Source: Microthyrium microscopicum (lineage: Eukaryota; Ascomycota; Dothideomycetes; Microthyriales; Microthyriaceae). Taken from it: a DNA stretch of 64,000 nucleotides. Location of the stretch: NCBI GenBank assembly GCA_010405405.1, contig MU004235.1:944538-1008537 (forward strand), read 5' to 3'. Position numbers and translations under genes: made by a program. The notes beneath the pieces were generated by a model. The model was not told the origin of the DNA. It searched no databases and worked only from the letters and a program-made list of their open reading frames with translations. Below are positions 10,736 through 24,100 of the stretch, one piece after another (positions within the stretch are counted from its first letter, which is position 1; each line of letters starts with the position of its first letter).

Positions 10736-13700
10736 ATGGCGACCATGTCACAGTCTCCAACTCAGGCTAAGGCGCCTCAAGGCCCAAACATCATGTCTGG
10801 CAGCGTGTCCAAGGAAAAGATACAGGCCATTTTCAAGGTCTGTTCAATCAAAATGGTATCATTATCACTTGCTAATATAAGGTAGTCTTATAATGAGATG
10901 CGATCTCAAGGAGTATCAGAAACCGATCCACAATTTCTCAAATATAAAAACTTCCTGCACCAATTTCAACAGCAACAGGCTCTCATGCGCCAGCGACGGG
11001 AACAACAAGGAAGCCAGCCAGCTCAGGGAACCACAGCGCCTAGTACTAATGGTGTCAACGCGACTGCTACTCCAAACATGGCTGCTAATGGCTCAGCAAA
11101 ACCTGGAGTTGCCAGTCCGCAACAGTCTAAACCCAATGGAGCAACTGGTCCAGCTCTAGCAATCACACCTCAACAGCGTGCACTACTTCGCTTTCAATTG
11201 ACTGCGTACAAGGCTCTACTTGGAAATGCACCTATCGACCTTCAAACTCAGGCTGAACTCTTCAAGAATCTTGCGAAGCTTTCTACTACGCAATCACCAA
11301 TTGCGGAAAAGAAACCGTCCGCAGGTTTGGAAGGAACAGCGGCCACAGATGTAGTGACAGCTGCACCGCGTGGAAATGAACCATTCAAGCGGTTTGAAGA
11401 TCCGTACCTAAGATACGCACCGCTGCTTTATTCTGAACTTCGGACCAGTAAAAACAGTCGTTATATTGCGCCTTCAGTGACTCCGCAAGGTGTCAATGTT
11501 TCCCATCTTGCCGAGGATCGCGACGTCATTCTTTACAATCGAGTCGAAGCTGCCCGTAAAGACCTTGCCAATCTACATACAAACATTGCTACCTGGAATT
11601 CACGGTCCTCGGAAACCCAAACTGAAGACTGGGCCCTGAAGCGAAAGTTGCTGATCAAGTACAAGCAACTCAACCTCTTGCAAAAGCAGCGCAATCTTCG
11701 AACAGTGATCAGCCGAGAGATGGCCAATTCTGACAATCTCGCGATGACTGCAAATCGTGCGAGCTATAGAAGAATTAAGAAGCAGAATGTACGCGAAGCT
11801 CGAATGGCGGAGAAGCTCGAAAAGCAACAGCGTGACGCCCGAGAAACGAAAGAAAAAGAGAAGCAGAGCAATTTCCTACAATCCATTCTACATCACAGTG
11901 GTGAATTGAAGAAGGCTGCTAGTGTACAAAGGAATAAGACTCTTAAGCTCGGACGTCTTATGCTTCAACATCACCAAACCTTGGAGCGTGACGAACAAAA
12001 ACGAATTGAGCGAACCGCCAAGCAGCGTCTGCAGGCGCTCAAGGCCAACGATGAAGAGACTTATCTCAAGTTGCTTGGTCAAGCCAAGGATACTCGTATC
12101 TCTCATCTACTCAACCAAACTGATGGCTTCCTCAAACAACTTGCGGCATCGGTCAAAGCTCAGCAACGAACTGCCAATCAATTCCACGGTGCTGGCGCTG
12201 CGCCCGAATCAGATTCCGAGGAGGAGTCTGATGTTGAAGACAGTGGCGCAAAGGTTGATTACTATGAGGTTGCTCATAGAATCAAGGAGGACATCCACGA
12301 GCAATCTTCCAACTTGATTGGCGGTAAGCTTAAAGAATACCAAATCAAGGGTTTGCAATGGATGATATCCTTGTACAACAATAACCTGAATGGTATCCTG
12401 GCTGATGAAATGGGTCTTGGCAAGACGATTCAATCCATCAGTTTAATTACGTATCTCATTGAGAAGAAGCGTCAACCCGGACCATTTCTCGTCATTGTGC
12501 CGTTGAGTACGCTTACCAACTGGAACAGCGAGTTTGAGAAGTGGGCGCCTAGCGTTCAGCGCATTGTTTATAAAGGACCACCAGCTCAGCGCAAACAGCA
12601 GCAACAGCAAATTCGGTGGGGCCAATTCCAAGTGTTGCTCACCACTTATGAATTCATTATCAAGGATCGACCTATTCTCGGCAAAGTCAAGTGGCTACAC
12701 ATGATCGTTGACGAAGGTCATCGAATGAAAAATGCAAAGTCCAAGTTGAGCAGCACCATCACTGAATATTACAACACCCGATACCGACTCATTCTTACTG
12801 GTACACCACTTCAAAACAATCTTCCCGAACTTTGGGCACTGCTCAATTTCGTTCTACCAAACATTTTCAAATCTGTCAAGTCTTTCGATGAGTGGTTCAA
12901 CACTCCTTTTGCCAACACTGGTGGTCAAGACAAAATGGAGCTCACAGAAGAAGAACAGATTTTGGTTATTCGTCGCTTGCATAAGGTCTTGAGACCTTTT
13001 TTGCTGCGTCGTCTAAAGAAGGATGTCGAAAAGGATCTTCCAGACAAGACCGAACGAGTCATCAAGTGCAACTTTTCTTCTCTCCAAGCAAAGCTATACA
13101 AGCAGCTCGTTACCACAAACAAACTCATGGTTGGCGATGGCAAAGGCGGAAAGACTGGTCTTCGTGGACTAAGCAACATGCTCATGCAATTGCGAAAACT
13201 CTGCAACCATCCTTTCGTCTTTGAAGAAGTTGAGGATCAAGTCAATCCCAGTCGGCAGACCAATGATCTCATCTGGCGAACGGCCGGCAAATTTGAATTG
13301 CTTGACCGTGTTCTACCAAAATTTCAAGCCACTGGCCATCGTGTCTTGATGTTCTTCCAGATGACTCAGATCATGAACATCATGGAGGATTACATGCGAT
13401 TCCGTGGCATCACTTATCTCCGTTTAGATGGTAGCACGAAAGCCGATGATCGTTCCGAGCTTCTTAAGCTCTTCAATGCGCCAGACTCGCCATACTTCTG
13501 TTTCCTTCTATCCACCCGTGCTGGTGGTCTAGGTCTCAATCTACAGACTGCTGACACGGTCATCATTTACGATTCGGATTGGAATCCCCATCAAGATTTG
13601 CAAGCTCAAGATCGTGCTCATCGTATTGGACAAAAGAATGAAGTTCGTATCCTCCGTCTCATCAGCTCAAACTCCGTCGAAGAGAAGATCCTCGAGCGAG

Positions 13701-14897
13701 CCAACTACAAACTTGACATGGACGGCAAAGTCATCCAGGCTGGTCGATTCGATAACAAGTCTTCGGAAGGTGAGCGAGAAGCCATGCTTCGTCTCATGTT
13801 GGAAACTGCCGAGGCTGCGGAAACCCTTGAGCAAGATGAAATGGATGATGACGACCTCAATATGATGATGATGCGGTCTGATGACGAGCTTGTTCTTTTC
13901 CAGAAAATGGACGAGGAACGCGAAAAGAATGCCAAGTACGGACCGAACAAGAAATTTGCACGATTGTTGACTGAACCCGAACTGCCCGATATCTACCTTC
14001 AAGACGACGTCCCGGTCGAGGTTGAGCCTGAGGAGGTCACAGGCCGTGGCGCTCGTGAGAGAACTCGTGTCAAGTACGATGATGGTCTTACTGAAGAGCA
14101 ATGGCTGGAAGCAGTTGACAACAGTGATGACGATTTGGATGCGGCAATCGCCCGTAAAGATGCTAGAGCAGCTCGAAAACTGGCCAAGCAGGGCAAGGGA
14201 GAGTCACCCGAGCCATCACGAGAAAGCTCAGAAGAACCCGTGCCCAAGAAACGGGGTCGCAAGCCAAAGGCCGAAAAGCGTAAGGCTGAAGAAATTGAGG
14301 AGCCAACCCCTGATCCAGCACCACGAAAACGTGGTCGTCAATCTACCAAGGTTATGGAGACGCTCAGCGCTGACGAGCGTACACGCATCCAGAAGATTCT
14401 CAACAACACCTACGATGCTCTTATGGATTTGGAGGAAGAGTCAAACGATGATGACATTCCCAATCGCGACATTATCGGCATGTTTATGGAACTGCCGGAT
14501 CGTAACGATTATCCAGATTACTACATGATCATTCAGAACCCCATCTGTTTCAACCAAATTAAGAAGAAGATCAACAAGAAGGAGTATCAGAACCTGCGCC
14601 AATTCCGCCACGATGTCAAGACGTTGGCGGATAATTGTCGGACGTACAATGAAGATGGTAGCATTCTATACGCGGATGCGAACCTCATTGAGGATACGCT
14701 GCTCAAGAAATTGCGCGATGAGACGGAAGATTATCCTGAGTGGCAAGACTTTGAGAAGGATGACGGTGGCCCTACTCACAGCACTGCTCCTGTCTCTAGT
14801 GTAGGCACTCCAATGGCTTCAGCATCAGGTGTGTTCCCAATCTTTACGTTCTCACCGCACAAACTAATGATTTCAGGACGATGAGGAATCTGATTGA
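10736..14897 (+). CDS. STH1/SNF21: SNF2-family ATP-dependent chromatin remodeler, SNF2/STH1 class, with bromodomain
   Basis: Three exons (10736-10837, 10886-14830, 14877-14897) give 1355 residues, close to yeast Sth1 (1359). The order is that of SWI/SNF and RSC motors. A QLQ-like segment lies near 130-166 (QQRALLRFQLTAYKALLG). A basic HSA-type region spans about 285-365. Helicase lobe 1 has Walker A DEMGLGKT near 540 and the DEGH box near 643, followed by LTGTPLQNNLPELW. Lobe 2 has QAQDRAHRIGQ near 945. An acidic SnAC-like stretch and RGRKPK/KRGRQ AT-hook-like runs follow, then a bromodomain at about 1195-1315 (YDALMDLEEES, LPDRNDYPDYYMIIQNP, DNCRTYNEDGS). The last exon is only 21 nt and depends on a GTGTTC donor that restores the acidic ending DDEESD. 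It is the catalytic subunit of a nuclear remodeling complex. SNF2 versus STH1 identity is not resolved. Confidence 0.95.
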
Positions 14898-15585
14898 TTC
14901 TATTGCCATTCCACTGTGTCAACAGCCTGGTCCTTTTGGACTATGAGCTGTCTTGTATATCACCACTGTTGCCTCAAGTACCAGAATACATCTATCCAAG
15001 GCTATGCTGGCTTTGAGCAAGCGGCCCCATTGCATTATTTGCGGGTTTTAATGGACTGGCGAAAGAGAGGGAAAACAACATTGCTTATGGTCGGCGTACT
15101 GAGTTCGTGTTTATGCATGCTTTACCAGATACCAAATAGTAGACTGCGTGTGCTTGGGAGCATGAAGATTGTTGGTTTGCGGGGATGCACGAAAATGCAA
15201 TGCTAGATGACGGCTTGCGTGGGTGTGTTTTAGGTGTAGTCTTATCGTAGAGGCTGAATTGATGTCTCGAGCTTTCGATCGCTAAGATTTGTCCTTAGTA
15301 TTGTGAATGACTCTGTTTTCACCAAAGTTGTGATTCCTGGACGTTTCTTGGTTCACACAGTGCTACGCTTGATATCACTTCACCCTTACTTTTTGTTAGA
15401 GGTGGTCAATATACCTTATCTCAACTTGATGCTTGATAAATGTATTGTATTTCCTATGCCATACTCGTATTCCCTCTTATCCAGACACCATCTGTAGGTA
15501 ATATCTCATCATTCGCGATGCAGGGGATATCTCGAAGCCAAAAAAAAACCACAAACGCCATTCAATACCGCATCCATCCCATCCA
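14898..15585. other. Convergent intergenic region (690 bp)
   Basis: This holds the 3' flanks of the remodeler gene (+) and the small unknown gene (-). Short open frames (96 and 64 codons) show no domain. Nothing else is seen. Confidence 0.6.
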
Positions 15586-16212
15586 TCAAGCAACATGTTC
15601 TTCCAAAACCTCCTCCTCCGCCCCAAACATCCACGCATCCTCCCCCAACGACCTCACCTTCTCCGCCAAACTCCCCTGCAGCAACCTCCTCAACTCCTCC
15701 AGCTCAACGCCCTCTTTCTTCTCATGCCGATACAACTCCGATATCAAACTCCTCTCCAAATCTATCGCCACACCATTAGCCTAGAACTTCTTGCTCGCTC
15801 TGCACGAGAGCTTTTGCTTACCACTATCCTCCTCCATCCGCTCATCTCTCGGAAACACACCCATATTCAACACCCCCTCCATAAGCACACCACCTTGCGC
15901 ATCACGCTCCACAATCTCCTCGCCTTCTCCCCGCAAACACGCATCTTTCACCACCACCGGCGGGGCGTTCATTGGGGCGGGGGGATATTGTTGCTGTTGG
16001 CTTTGTTGGATTTGTTGGTGCGCTTGTGATGCTGCGCGCGCGTGTAGGCGGGAGGAGGAACTGGAGGAGTGGAAGAGCGTTCGGCGGACGGCGCTGAGGG
16101 AGGGGATGTTGCTGGAGAGTTTTGATGGTTGGATTTGCGGAGGGGGAGAGGCGGCGGGGCGGCGGCGAATTGGGCGGGCGAGGGGGGGTGGGTTTTGGGG
16201 ATGGGTGGACAT
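15586..16212 (-). CDS. Small unknown fungal protein, possibly organellar
   Basis: Two exons (16212-15822 and 15761-15586) encode 188 residues. The intron has a GTAAGC donor and a GCTAATG branch site; splicing joins ERMEEDS to DLERSLISELYRHEKKEG. The N-terminal third is rich in Pro, Arg and Ser without acidic residues (PPPLARPIRRRPAASPPP, AVRRTLFHSSSSSSRLHAR), which could serve as a mitochondrial presequence. The C-terminal 90 residues are acidic and helical and look ordered. An upstream in-frame ATG at 16341 exists, but the extra N-terminus is low in complexity, so I prefer MSTHPQNPPP. The gene is divergent from RAI1 with 256 bases between start codons. I do not recognise a family. The base composition switches strand halfway (C-rich plus strand on the left, G-rich on the right). 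Confidence 0.65.
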
Positions 16213-16468
16213 GTTGTTTGTGGTATGGTGGTGTTGGTGGATGAATGTGTTGTATAGGTTGAGTGTTGTATGAGATTTGTTGGGTTTGGGTTGATTGTGG
16301 TAGAATAATAGGGGTTTGTTTGTGGTGAGGTTAGTAAACATTGAAACTAAAGAAGTGATGTTGTTGCTGGAGAAGCTCGGGCCACATGCCTCTTGGAAAA
16401 AGGGAGAATGGTGGATGGCTTTAACTTCAACTTTTCTTCAACTTCATACTTTTTGGAATTTATGAAAT
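16213..16468. promoter_or_regulatory. Short divergent promoter region between the small unknown gene and RAI1
   Basis: Only 256 bases separate the two start codons, so both promoters must lie here or overlap the leaders. No defined factor site was recognised. Confidence 0.5.
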
Positions 16469-18138
16469 ATGGGTTCCAGGAGCGAGTTTCCGGTTCAACC
16501 GATTCAGCGATTTGCTGGGAAGAGTGCGCCCATCAAAAGACCAGAGGTGATGATGCGCCCAAGTTTTCGAGCAACATCGAGATCTGGAATTGTTGACTGA
16601 CAAATGTCCAGGAAATAACATGCTTTTCCTACGACGTCAACCGAGAGTTTCGTTGGGATGAGTCTTCATTACAGTACTACTGGCCGCCTAGCTTGCCGGC
16701 AGATCTAAGTGCTGGTTTTGATACTTTCAACAAGTGGGATGATAGTACAGACGAGCATCTTGATGGTCTAGTTAAAGCTCTAATGTTGCATGAAAAGAGC
16801 ATTGGCGAAAGACTTAAGACTGATTTCGTTACCTGGAGAGGCATGATGACTAGAGTAAGCATCGAAACATCTAGATTGATACCAAACTAATTGTTGTAGT
16901 TTATGACTGCGCCGTTTGACCAATTTAACTCGTAAGCTATAACATCTGTGCTAAAAACTCAAAAGATAACCGATGAAAAACATTCAGTTTTGACATGAAT
17001 GCGACTCTTTTCCAAGTGAGTTTGATGGACGCGTAAATCAAGAACTATTCAACTAATTGATTGAAGGGCACAATGTTAGTCTAAAGGATAATGCCTGAAT
17101 GCGACTGACTATCCAGATTCATTGAAGAAGACCACCCATCTAAATTCGAGGACAAGAAAGAGCAAAGCAACAGACCGCCTAATAGAAATGGGCTCAGTCA
17201 AGATATAATGTCATTTTGGGGTAAGTTTTCTCCTGTTGACTGCGCACAACTTCTTACGGATACAGGATATAAATTCGAGTCACTTGCATTGATCCCTGAT
17301 ATATGGGATAATGTGTCTAGAGATTTTATCGAAAGCCGAGAAGAACACATTGTCGACAACATTCAACAGTACTGCTCCGTAGTCTATACTCAAATAGGCG
17401 ATGCCTCTCTCGTATTAGGCGGAGAAGTAGACGCCGGTAAGATGGATCCTTTCGAAATGCTGTAACCTGTAACTTGTCTGACATTGATTAGTCTGGGATC
17501 GCAAACCAGATGATAAGACCCTCCCAATAAATTGGGTAGAACTAAAAACTTCGGAAGAGATCCAATCGGAACGAGACCATATCAAGTTTGAGCGCAAGCT
17601 CTTGAAATTCTGGGTTCAATCATTCTTAATTGGATGTCCAAAGATCATCGTTGGCTTTCGTTCCAAATCCGGACAGCTCCAGAGATTACAGGAGATTCAA
17701 ACTCAGTCCATCCCTGGTACCGTCAAGCGAGGAAAAGCTTCTTGGAATGGAAATATGTGTGTGAACTTTGCGGCCGAAGTTCTAGAATGTAGGTTGGACC
17801 CTTTGTCCATTGTTCTGTTTATCCGGAACATATCTTTTAATGCACGACCTGGTAACGAGAGCGAAGATAAACTTCTCCACGTATTACCCGGACTACCCGG
17901 AATTTATTTTTATCCGTTCGTTAAACAAACGGCATTGACCAGCTTACTGACGTATTTCCTAGTTCTTAAAAAGTCAATTACATCTGAGGGGGTGTGGCGG
18001 ATTAGCCGCAAGAAGGGCGACCCAAACATATCTGTCTACAAGATTGAGGAAACCGGTACTGGCCAAATACTTCGGGACGACTTTATAGAGTGGAGACAAC
18101 AACTCACTGCTAAAGAGGTCGCCCAGATGCTCAAATGA
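16469..18138 (+). CDS. RAI1: Decapping nuclease RAI1 (DXO/Dom3Z family)
   Basis: Nine exons give 378 residues: 16469-16546, 16612-16854, 16900-16931, 16988-17015, 17067-17074, 17117-17220, 17266-17436, 17492-17788 and 17963-18138. Every junction keeps frame, including one exon of only 8 nt (GGCACAAT), which with its neighbours yields TLFQGTIFIEEDH. The DXO/Rai1 active-site motifs are all present: GYKFESL, the EVD acid pair at E218 and D220 within VLGGEVDAV, and E238-K240 within WVELKTS. FERKLLKFWVQSFLIGCPKI and GVWRIRRxxG-like GVWRISRKKG also match. The start MGSRSEFPVQPIQRFAGKSAPIKRP fits the family's N-terminus. RAI1 removes incomplete or NAD-type caps from RNA 5' ends and partners the nuclear exonuclease RAT1. 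The 174-nt last intron stays open in frame, so retention would add 58 residues. Confidence 0.95.
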
Positions 18139-21100
18139 TCAATCGAAACGAATCTATCCAGGAACATCTGGACAGACTTGGCCATCAGCGAATGCGAGGG
18201 CTGCGGCTCTGTGGTAGCAATTGGCTTCACACTGTGCCTGTGTCAGTCTGGCAGATGTCACTTGCAAAAGTTTGCAATAATACAACGTGATAAGTGATAT
18301 CTACGGTCCCAATCTCCTACGTATCGCAACTTCAACTCTTCTGGATGTTATGGCTATCAGACCCAGAGCATACAGATATTGATCCTACAATATGAACTAT
18401 CCAGTAATGGCAACATATACGTCGCCCCTTCAACCACTGGGAAGCTCTTCATGCCTTAGTTGGAAACACAGGTATCTTTAGGCCAAGCATGAACATATGT
18501 CCACCTACTCGATGTTTGGGCACTAAGCGCAATGCTCCTCCTGCAATGAACTTGTACGTACGCTTGGCGGAACTACCTGTTATCGTCCGAGGAGGATGCC
18601 GCTTGACCTGTCTTGGACATGCACATATGAGCTCAGTAGGTGCATGAAAAAGTCAAAGTACATCCTGCCATGGCGCTGAGATTGTTTGCACTCGACTGGC
18701 CATTGGTATTGGCTATTGCCATATTATCGCTGCATTGGATGGGACCACAGTCTGGCCCCAAGCCCGCCCATCAACCAATGACGGATATTTTCTCTCAGCA
18801 TATGCATTCAGGGCTTTAAGGACAGGGAAGAGCTAGATAATCAAATATATCTTAGTTGCCACTGCTATGTGCCTTCTAGAATACACTGTGGGGAAACGAA
18901 CGATTCTGCTTCGGAGCTATACTTGAAACTCCAGTTTCATCATAGGCATTCTGAGAAAACGGGTCCCTGGGGAGAATCCAACTATTCTGATACAACGGGA
19001 CGATCAAACCACATACAGCAAAGGTACGTGCTTCGCCAATCTGTATGTAGGGACTATACTGAGCTGGTTAAACTCATAGAGATGGGTTATGTTGAGGCTG
19101 ATAATGCCTATTCTTGTCCGATTTGACAATAGCAAGAATCACAAGCTATAGTTCTTCTTCCAATATTGTCCGCATGACCCCATATACCGCGAGGGCTAAG
19201 AGCATTATACGAGGCAATATACGGCATCATGCGTGAATGAAGTTTTTTCATAATGGGTGGCCAAAAGGACTTGTCATCAGTTGAGATAATGCAAAGACTT
19301 GCTGTATTCATTTCCGCGCCGATCTCCGTGGTCAAGACCCTATTCCCTTCTTGTCTAGATTGATCGCCAACTGCTTAGCGGACAGGGTTCTCCATATTGC
19401 TCCTCTTGGTTGAATGTGTTTCTGTTCTTCACATGTACAGCAAACGGATTATGTGCTAGCGAAAGGCCCGCGGTCTCCGCTGTGCCGAAAAAGTCACTGA
19501 TCGACCGACACACTGCCAGTCCTTGCTGGGTGACTTGCTTCATAGTAGTATATTCAGAAGGTCGCAGAGACGGAAGGACGAGTATTGATTCGGAGTGAAG
19601 TACCTACTGAATCATATTGGTTGCGATTTAGTCTATGGAGTACGCAGTGACCTGCGAGTACCCTCGAACTACTTTGCCAGTACCAACTTTTGTTCTAGCA
19701 CGGCCGATCAGCCGTTGCTAGTTGAGAAGTATCCGTTGTGTAATAATATTGGCGATTCAAGTACTAGCTTTGATGGCCAAGTCATGCATCAATGCCTACC
19801 TAGTACGCCTGTACTTTGGGCTTGAGGGTCTCGAAACCATGTCGTTAGTAGTGTTTATATTATTTATATCACATCAGGCTATAGATGGTATTCCCGAATA
19901 GGTATTTGTTTTGGGCTTGTATGTTTCTCGGCGGGTTGTCTTAGCAATTGGCGCGATGTCAATCTTCTCTCAGCAGTTGCGTAACTATTCCAAATGTTCC
20001 AAGCCACCACGAGAGCAAGTCGAGTGTGAAACTGATCCGCAGTAGAAATAATGGTTCGCCATGCAGGTACGATAATGGAAGATTTGTATCAAGTTCAACG
20101 CATGTCAACCGGATGTGAGGATCCCACTAAGGTAGCGTCGTCATGGTCGAACCTGACTTGAGGACGATGGGTTTTGTCTCATGAAGCATTCCATCTGCAG
20201 GTCCACGCGAGCACAGTGCAAAAGATACTAGCGGTAATGTCGTTTGGTAGCGTAGAGGGCATGACAGCGGATGGAAGAGGGGTACTCCATCACGAAAATC
20301 ACGAAATCCTGAATGGGTGGGTGGTGGAAGTGCTTCAGCACAATGCACCTCAGAAGCTTGCTTGAGCTTCTCAAACTCTACATCTGTCAGACCACCTGCT
20401 AGCGTGCAGACATCTTGCAGCAATGCAGATGGGAACCAAGTTGAAGCTCATACAACACATCGTAAATCGACCCATCCCACTCACCAAAAAGCTGGGGAAT
20501 GGTCCGCCCTGTGCGCTATTACTTTGAGTGGTGGTCAATGTGCTTTGATGCTTCCGTGATGGGCTTTTGTTTCTATATGCTTCCATGGTGTTGACTTTCA
20601 TTTCAGCAATCAGACAAGCCTCCATGCAAGGCGCTTCAATCAAGATCATTCAAACTCGGCATCCAGCGAATCCGTACTGCACGACTGCGAGTCCTGACCT
20701 TTCTCTCGTGCTCTCTAGAACACAAGGCTTGAAGATCACGAATGCGACCAAGGCGAAGAAGCAGGCTCGCCGTAAACGTAATAGCGCTTCCAAGATGGAC
20801 TGTGTGTGCGACTTTACAAACGACAATGTTTCTTGGGCAGTGCGCTGCATGTGCATGCTCAATTGAGTCTTGACATGAACCGAATGAAAAGTCTAGCAGA
20901 AGCCCACAGCGCTTGCAAATGGGAAGACTGCGGGATGACTGTGAAAGCAGTAAAATTGTATCACTGACAACCTAGTCATATCACTTGAATCACTTGGATG
21001 ACAGTCATCGAAATGAGGCACGAGGTTATCCAGCTTTCCACAACAGGGTCAGCGAATCGCTGAGCCAAGGTGATGATTGTGCTGCCGGAATGTAGGAGTG

Positions 21101-24100
21101 ATGGGACCTGTCAAAAGCTGGCAAGGGCGCGTCGATTCATGATTTGCTGGATGTAGGAATCGGCGCTTGTTTCGCATCCTGCACAGCGCAGCACTAGCTT
21201 GCCAAGCATGCCAGCGGCGCTTGTTACAGCCTTTTCCTTTCCCTTTAGCGGCTGGCCTCTTAGCCTTCTCGCTCTTTCTTTTCTGCCGGCCCGCGCTGAC
21301 CAAATAAGCAATTGCCAATTGATCCACTACCTGCGCAAGTAACCTAGGAGCAAGAATATGTCTGGCATCAGGCGCAGTTTTGCGCGGCCAATCTATCACG
21401 CTGTCTAAGACAAGTCTTTCGGTCTTTGCCAGGAAGTGCAAGGGTTCAGAACAGCGCAAGACCGTGTTAAGATTTGTCTCTTCTTCCATGGGCCATGTCT
21501 TTCGCAAGGACAGGGAAATGGGAAAAGCATACGAACACGCCATGGCAATCCGGGCTCCACCGAAGCCACTACACGTTCCGCTGGTCAAGGCTCATCCGTT
21601 TCCCTTGCAAACTAGCCCCCTTGTATCGCCAGGTTTATTTTTCTACTCTTGCCCCCCAGCCCCCATGTTGAAGCATATCCCATCGCCCATGCTCCACGGC
21701 TTGTCGGCCCACGAAAGGAATACCAGTGACCGCTTCAGGGAATCACGCTCAGTACCGAGCCAGCAGCTTGACGACATACTGGGCTAGATATCTGAAGAGC
21801 ACCAGCATACAAGAGCCTCATGACCAAATCTGAACGAACGCGAGAAGAATAGGTAATAGCAACGTATGTACCAGCCTCTTTCGTACAACTCTAGTTCTTT
21901 TTTGCCATCTGACTACCCTCGTCCCTAGGTGACGTAGTATTCTAGCACTGACAGGCAAAAAAAAGATGAAGTATCCCGATATGAGGGCATGTTCTGCTAT
22001 TTGCGGCAAACCCTGCAGTGGTCGTTTAGATTGGATATGCCTCTCGCCATCATCATTGCCAGCTCTGATTCGGATGCGCCATCGTCTATGCCTCTTGGGG
22101 CAGAGAGGAATATCGGAAATTGGTCGCGCAGAGTTCCCCGCCGAACATGTATCGCGTCTTTAGATATGCTTGCCATATATGTTATAATCGACTGTTTTTT
22201 CCTCCCATGTATCAATTTGAGAAAATCCTGGTCGGCATGTTCGTTGCTGGATATCATGATCCTCGAAATCCCATCTTTCCTCTTTAATTTACGTTGAAAA
22301 ACTTCAGACATCAATCGAAAATTGGTCCATTGATCAATAGTGAAGTTGGCGCGTGAAAATGAGATTGTAGATGTGGCGTGTGGATCCGCCAACAATGGTT
22401 CTCAATCACAGTCGTGGCGTCAAATTCGCCTACTTTAGGACCTCTCGTTCAAAGGGGGCCTTGCAGTCTCCGGACGCCCATAAACAGTATTCTATTTTCG
22501 GCAAGCGGAGCGTAGAATAAGAAAAAGGGATATCAGGAACAACAGCCCAATTGCGACCAGAGGCGAGACGAAACAAAACAATCACACAATCACATTCGCC
22601 ATATTCTCGATTGTTCAACGCCTTTAGAATCGGGTCCGTCGATCGTAGTCATAAGAAACGTTTTGTTATAATGTGCATTGAAGCTTAAATGGGGTAATAA
22701 GCAGCATATGATAATAAAGCTAACAGTTATCTTATGACATGACCTCTGATAGTGCCACCTTGTCAACATTGTCATGCTAACTTGCCACTTATTAAAGATA
22801 ATCTTAACATTCAAAGTATATGCTACCTATGCATGAATTACTACATTGATCATTTCCCAGTGAAATGGCTGGTGGAGGCATGACATGAATGTTCTAGGTA
22901 CTTTATCTCTTGCTTTTCAAGTCCAAATGATCGAATCGTCTACAAGTGGCAGGCAAATTGTGAAAAATAAGAGGCTGTAGCTATACTTTAGTGCATAACA
23001 CAGTGTTAACTAGTTTCTCCATGACTCTAAGATTTATTGATGCAAGCTCATTGAACAACCACTAGTTTGCTACTTGACCGCACATGAACTATTGTAACGA
23101 CAAGCCATCATGCAGGCCATAATTTTCTTACGCAACTTCGCTGAAACTAGTTGCTAAAGCAGTTGTCATGAAGCGCAATCAAGAAATGAAGCATCACGAG
23201 AGCAAAATCATCTTAGAACATATTCCATGACTGGCTCGCAACTCCATTTCATTAGACTTTTTGTCTTTGTCAAGCACATCTGCTAGTCCAGCTTAAAGAG
23301 AACTTGCCGAAAAAAGGGGATTATTGTAGCGAAACGAGAGTTATGTTTCAAGCGATCAAGACATTTCGTACCGTTGCTTTTCCATCGCATACGGTACCGC
23401 CTAGCCGGACCTGGGTTTCGGACTGCAGTGTAAATGTGATTTGACAAGGTCTTGAACTATCAACAAGGCTTCACAAGGCCATGCCAATCCGCTTTTTACG
23501 CTCGCCTAGGATTGTTTGTGTACAGGCTCTATTTTTGCGCTCCAGCCGAAGCACTTTGATCCAATGATGGAAAATTGTACGGTCTGCTGTGCTCACGGTC
23601 TTGCATAATACATGTTCGCCATGCATTCTGGTGTTGGTTGAAATAAACATTCAACGATCAATGATCGGCGGTATCGAGATTCCAAAAGCTTTGCAGAATA
23701 ATCAATTCTATTTGGATTAACGTCACATAAGAACGAATATTTTGGCAACTTTGACGAGTTACCTTGATGCTTCATTATTTATTTATTTCTTTTGCAAAAG
23801 TCTGGGACCTACCATGCAGCCGCCGATTTACCCACGCTGGGGAAACAGTGCCAGCGATACGCACGTCCAAGGACTTTTTCGGAAGGCTAAGCAGGCTAGG
23901 TTTGGTTCGCCTTTGTTGATTTAAACGGGCTGCGCGTGGCCAACCATGTGGTGTTGAGCGGAGAGCTCCCCAGCAAATGAGTGGCGAGAGACTGGCTACC
24001 GTTGAGAAACCACTCAACGGCTGGGCGCGGGATTCGCTAGAATTATATGACCCAGGTTCTTTTTTTCTGCTGTGCTATCGAGGGGGAGGCTTATACAAAA

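Noticed and set aside
21049-21588. 179-codon minus-strand frame with a Lys-rich run
   Set aside because: No domain, no splice partners, and other frames of similar length overlap it; chance cannot be excluded.
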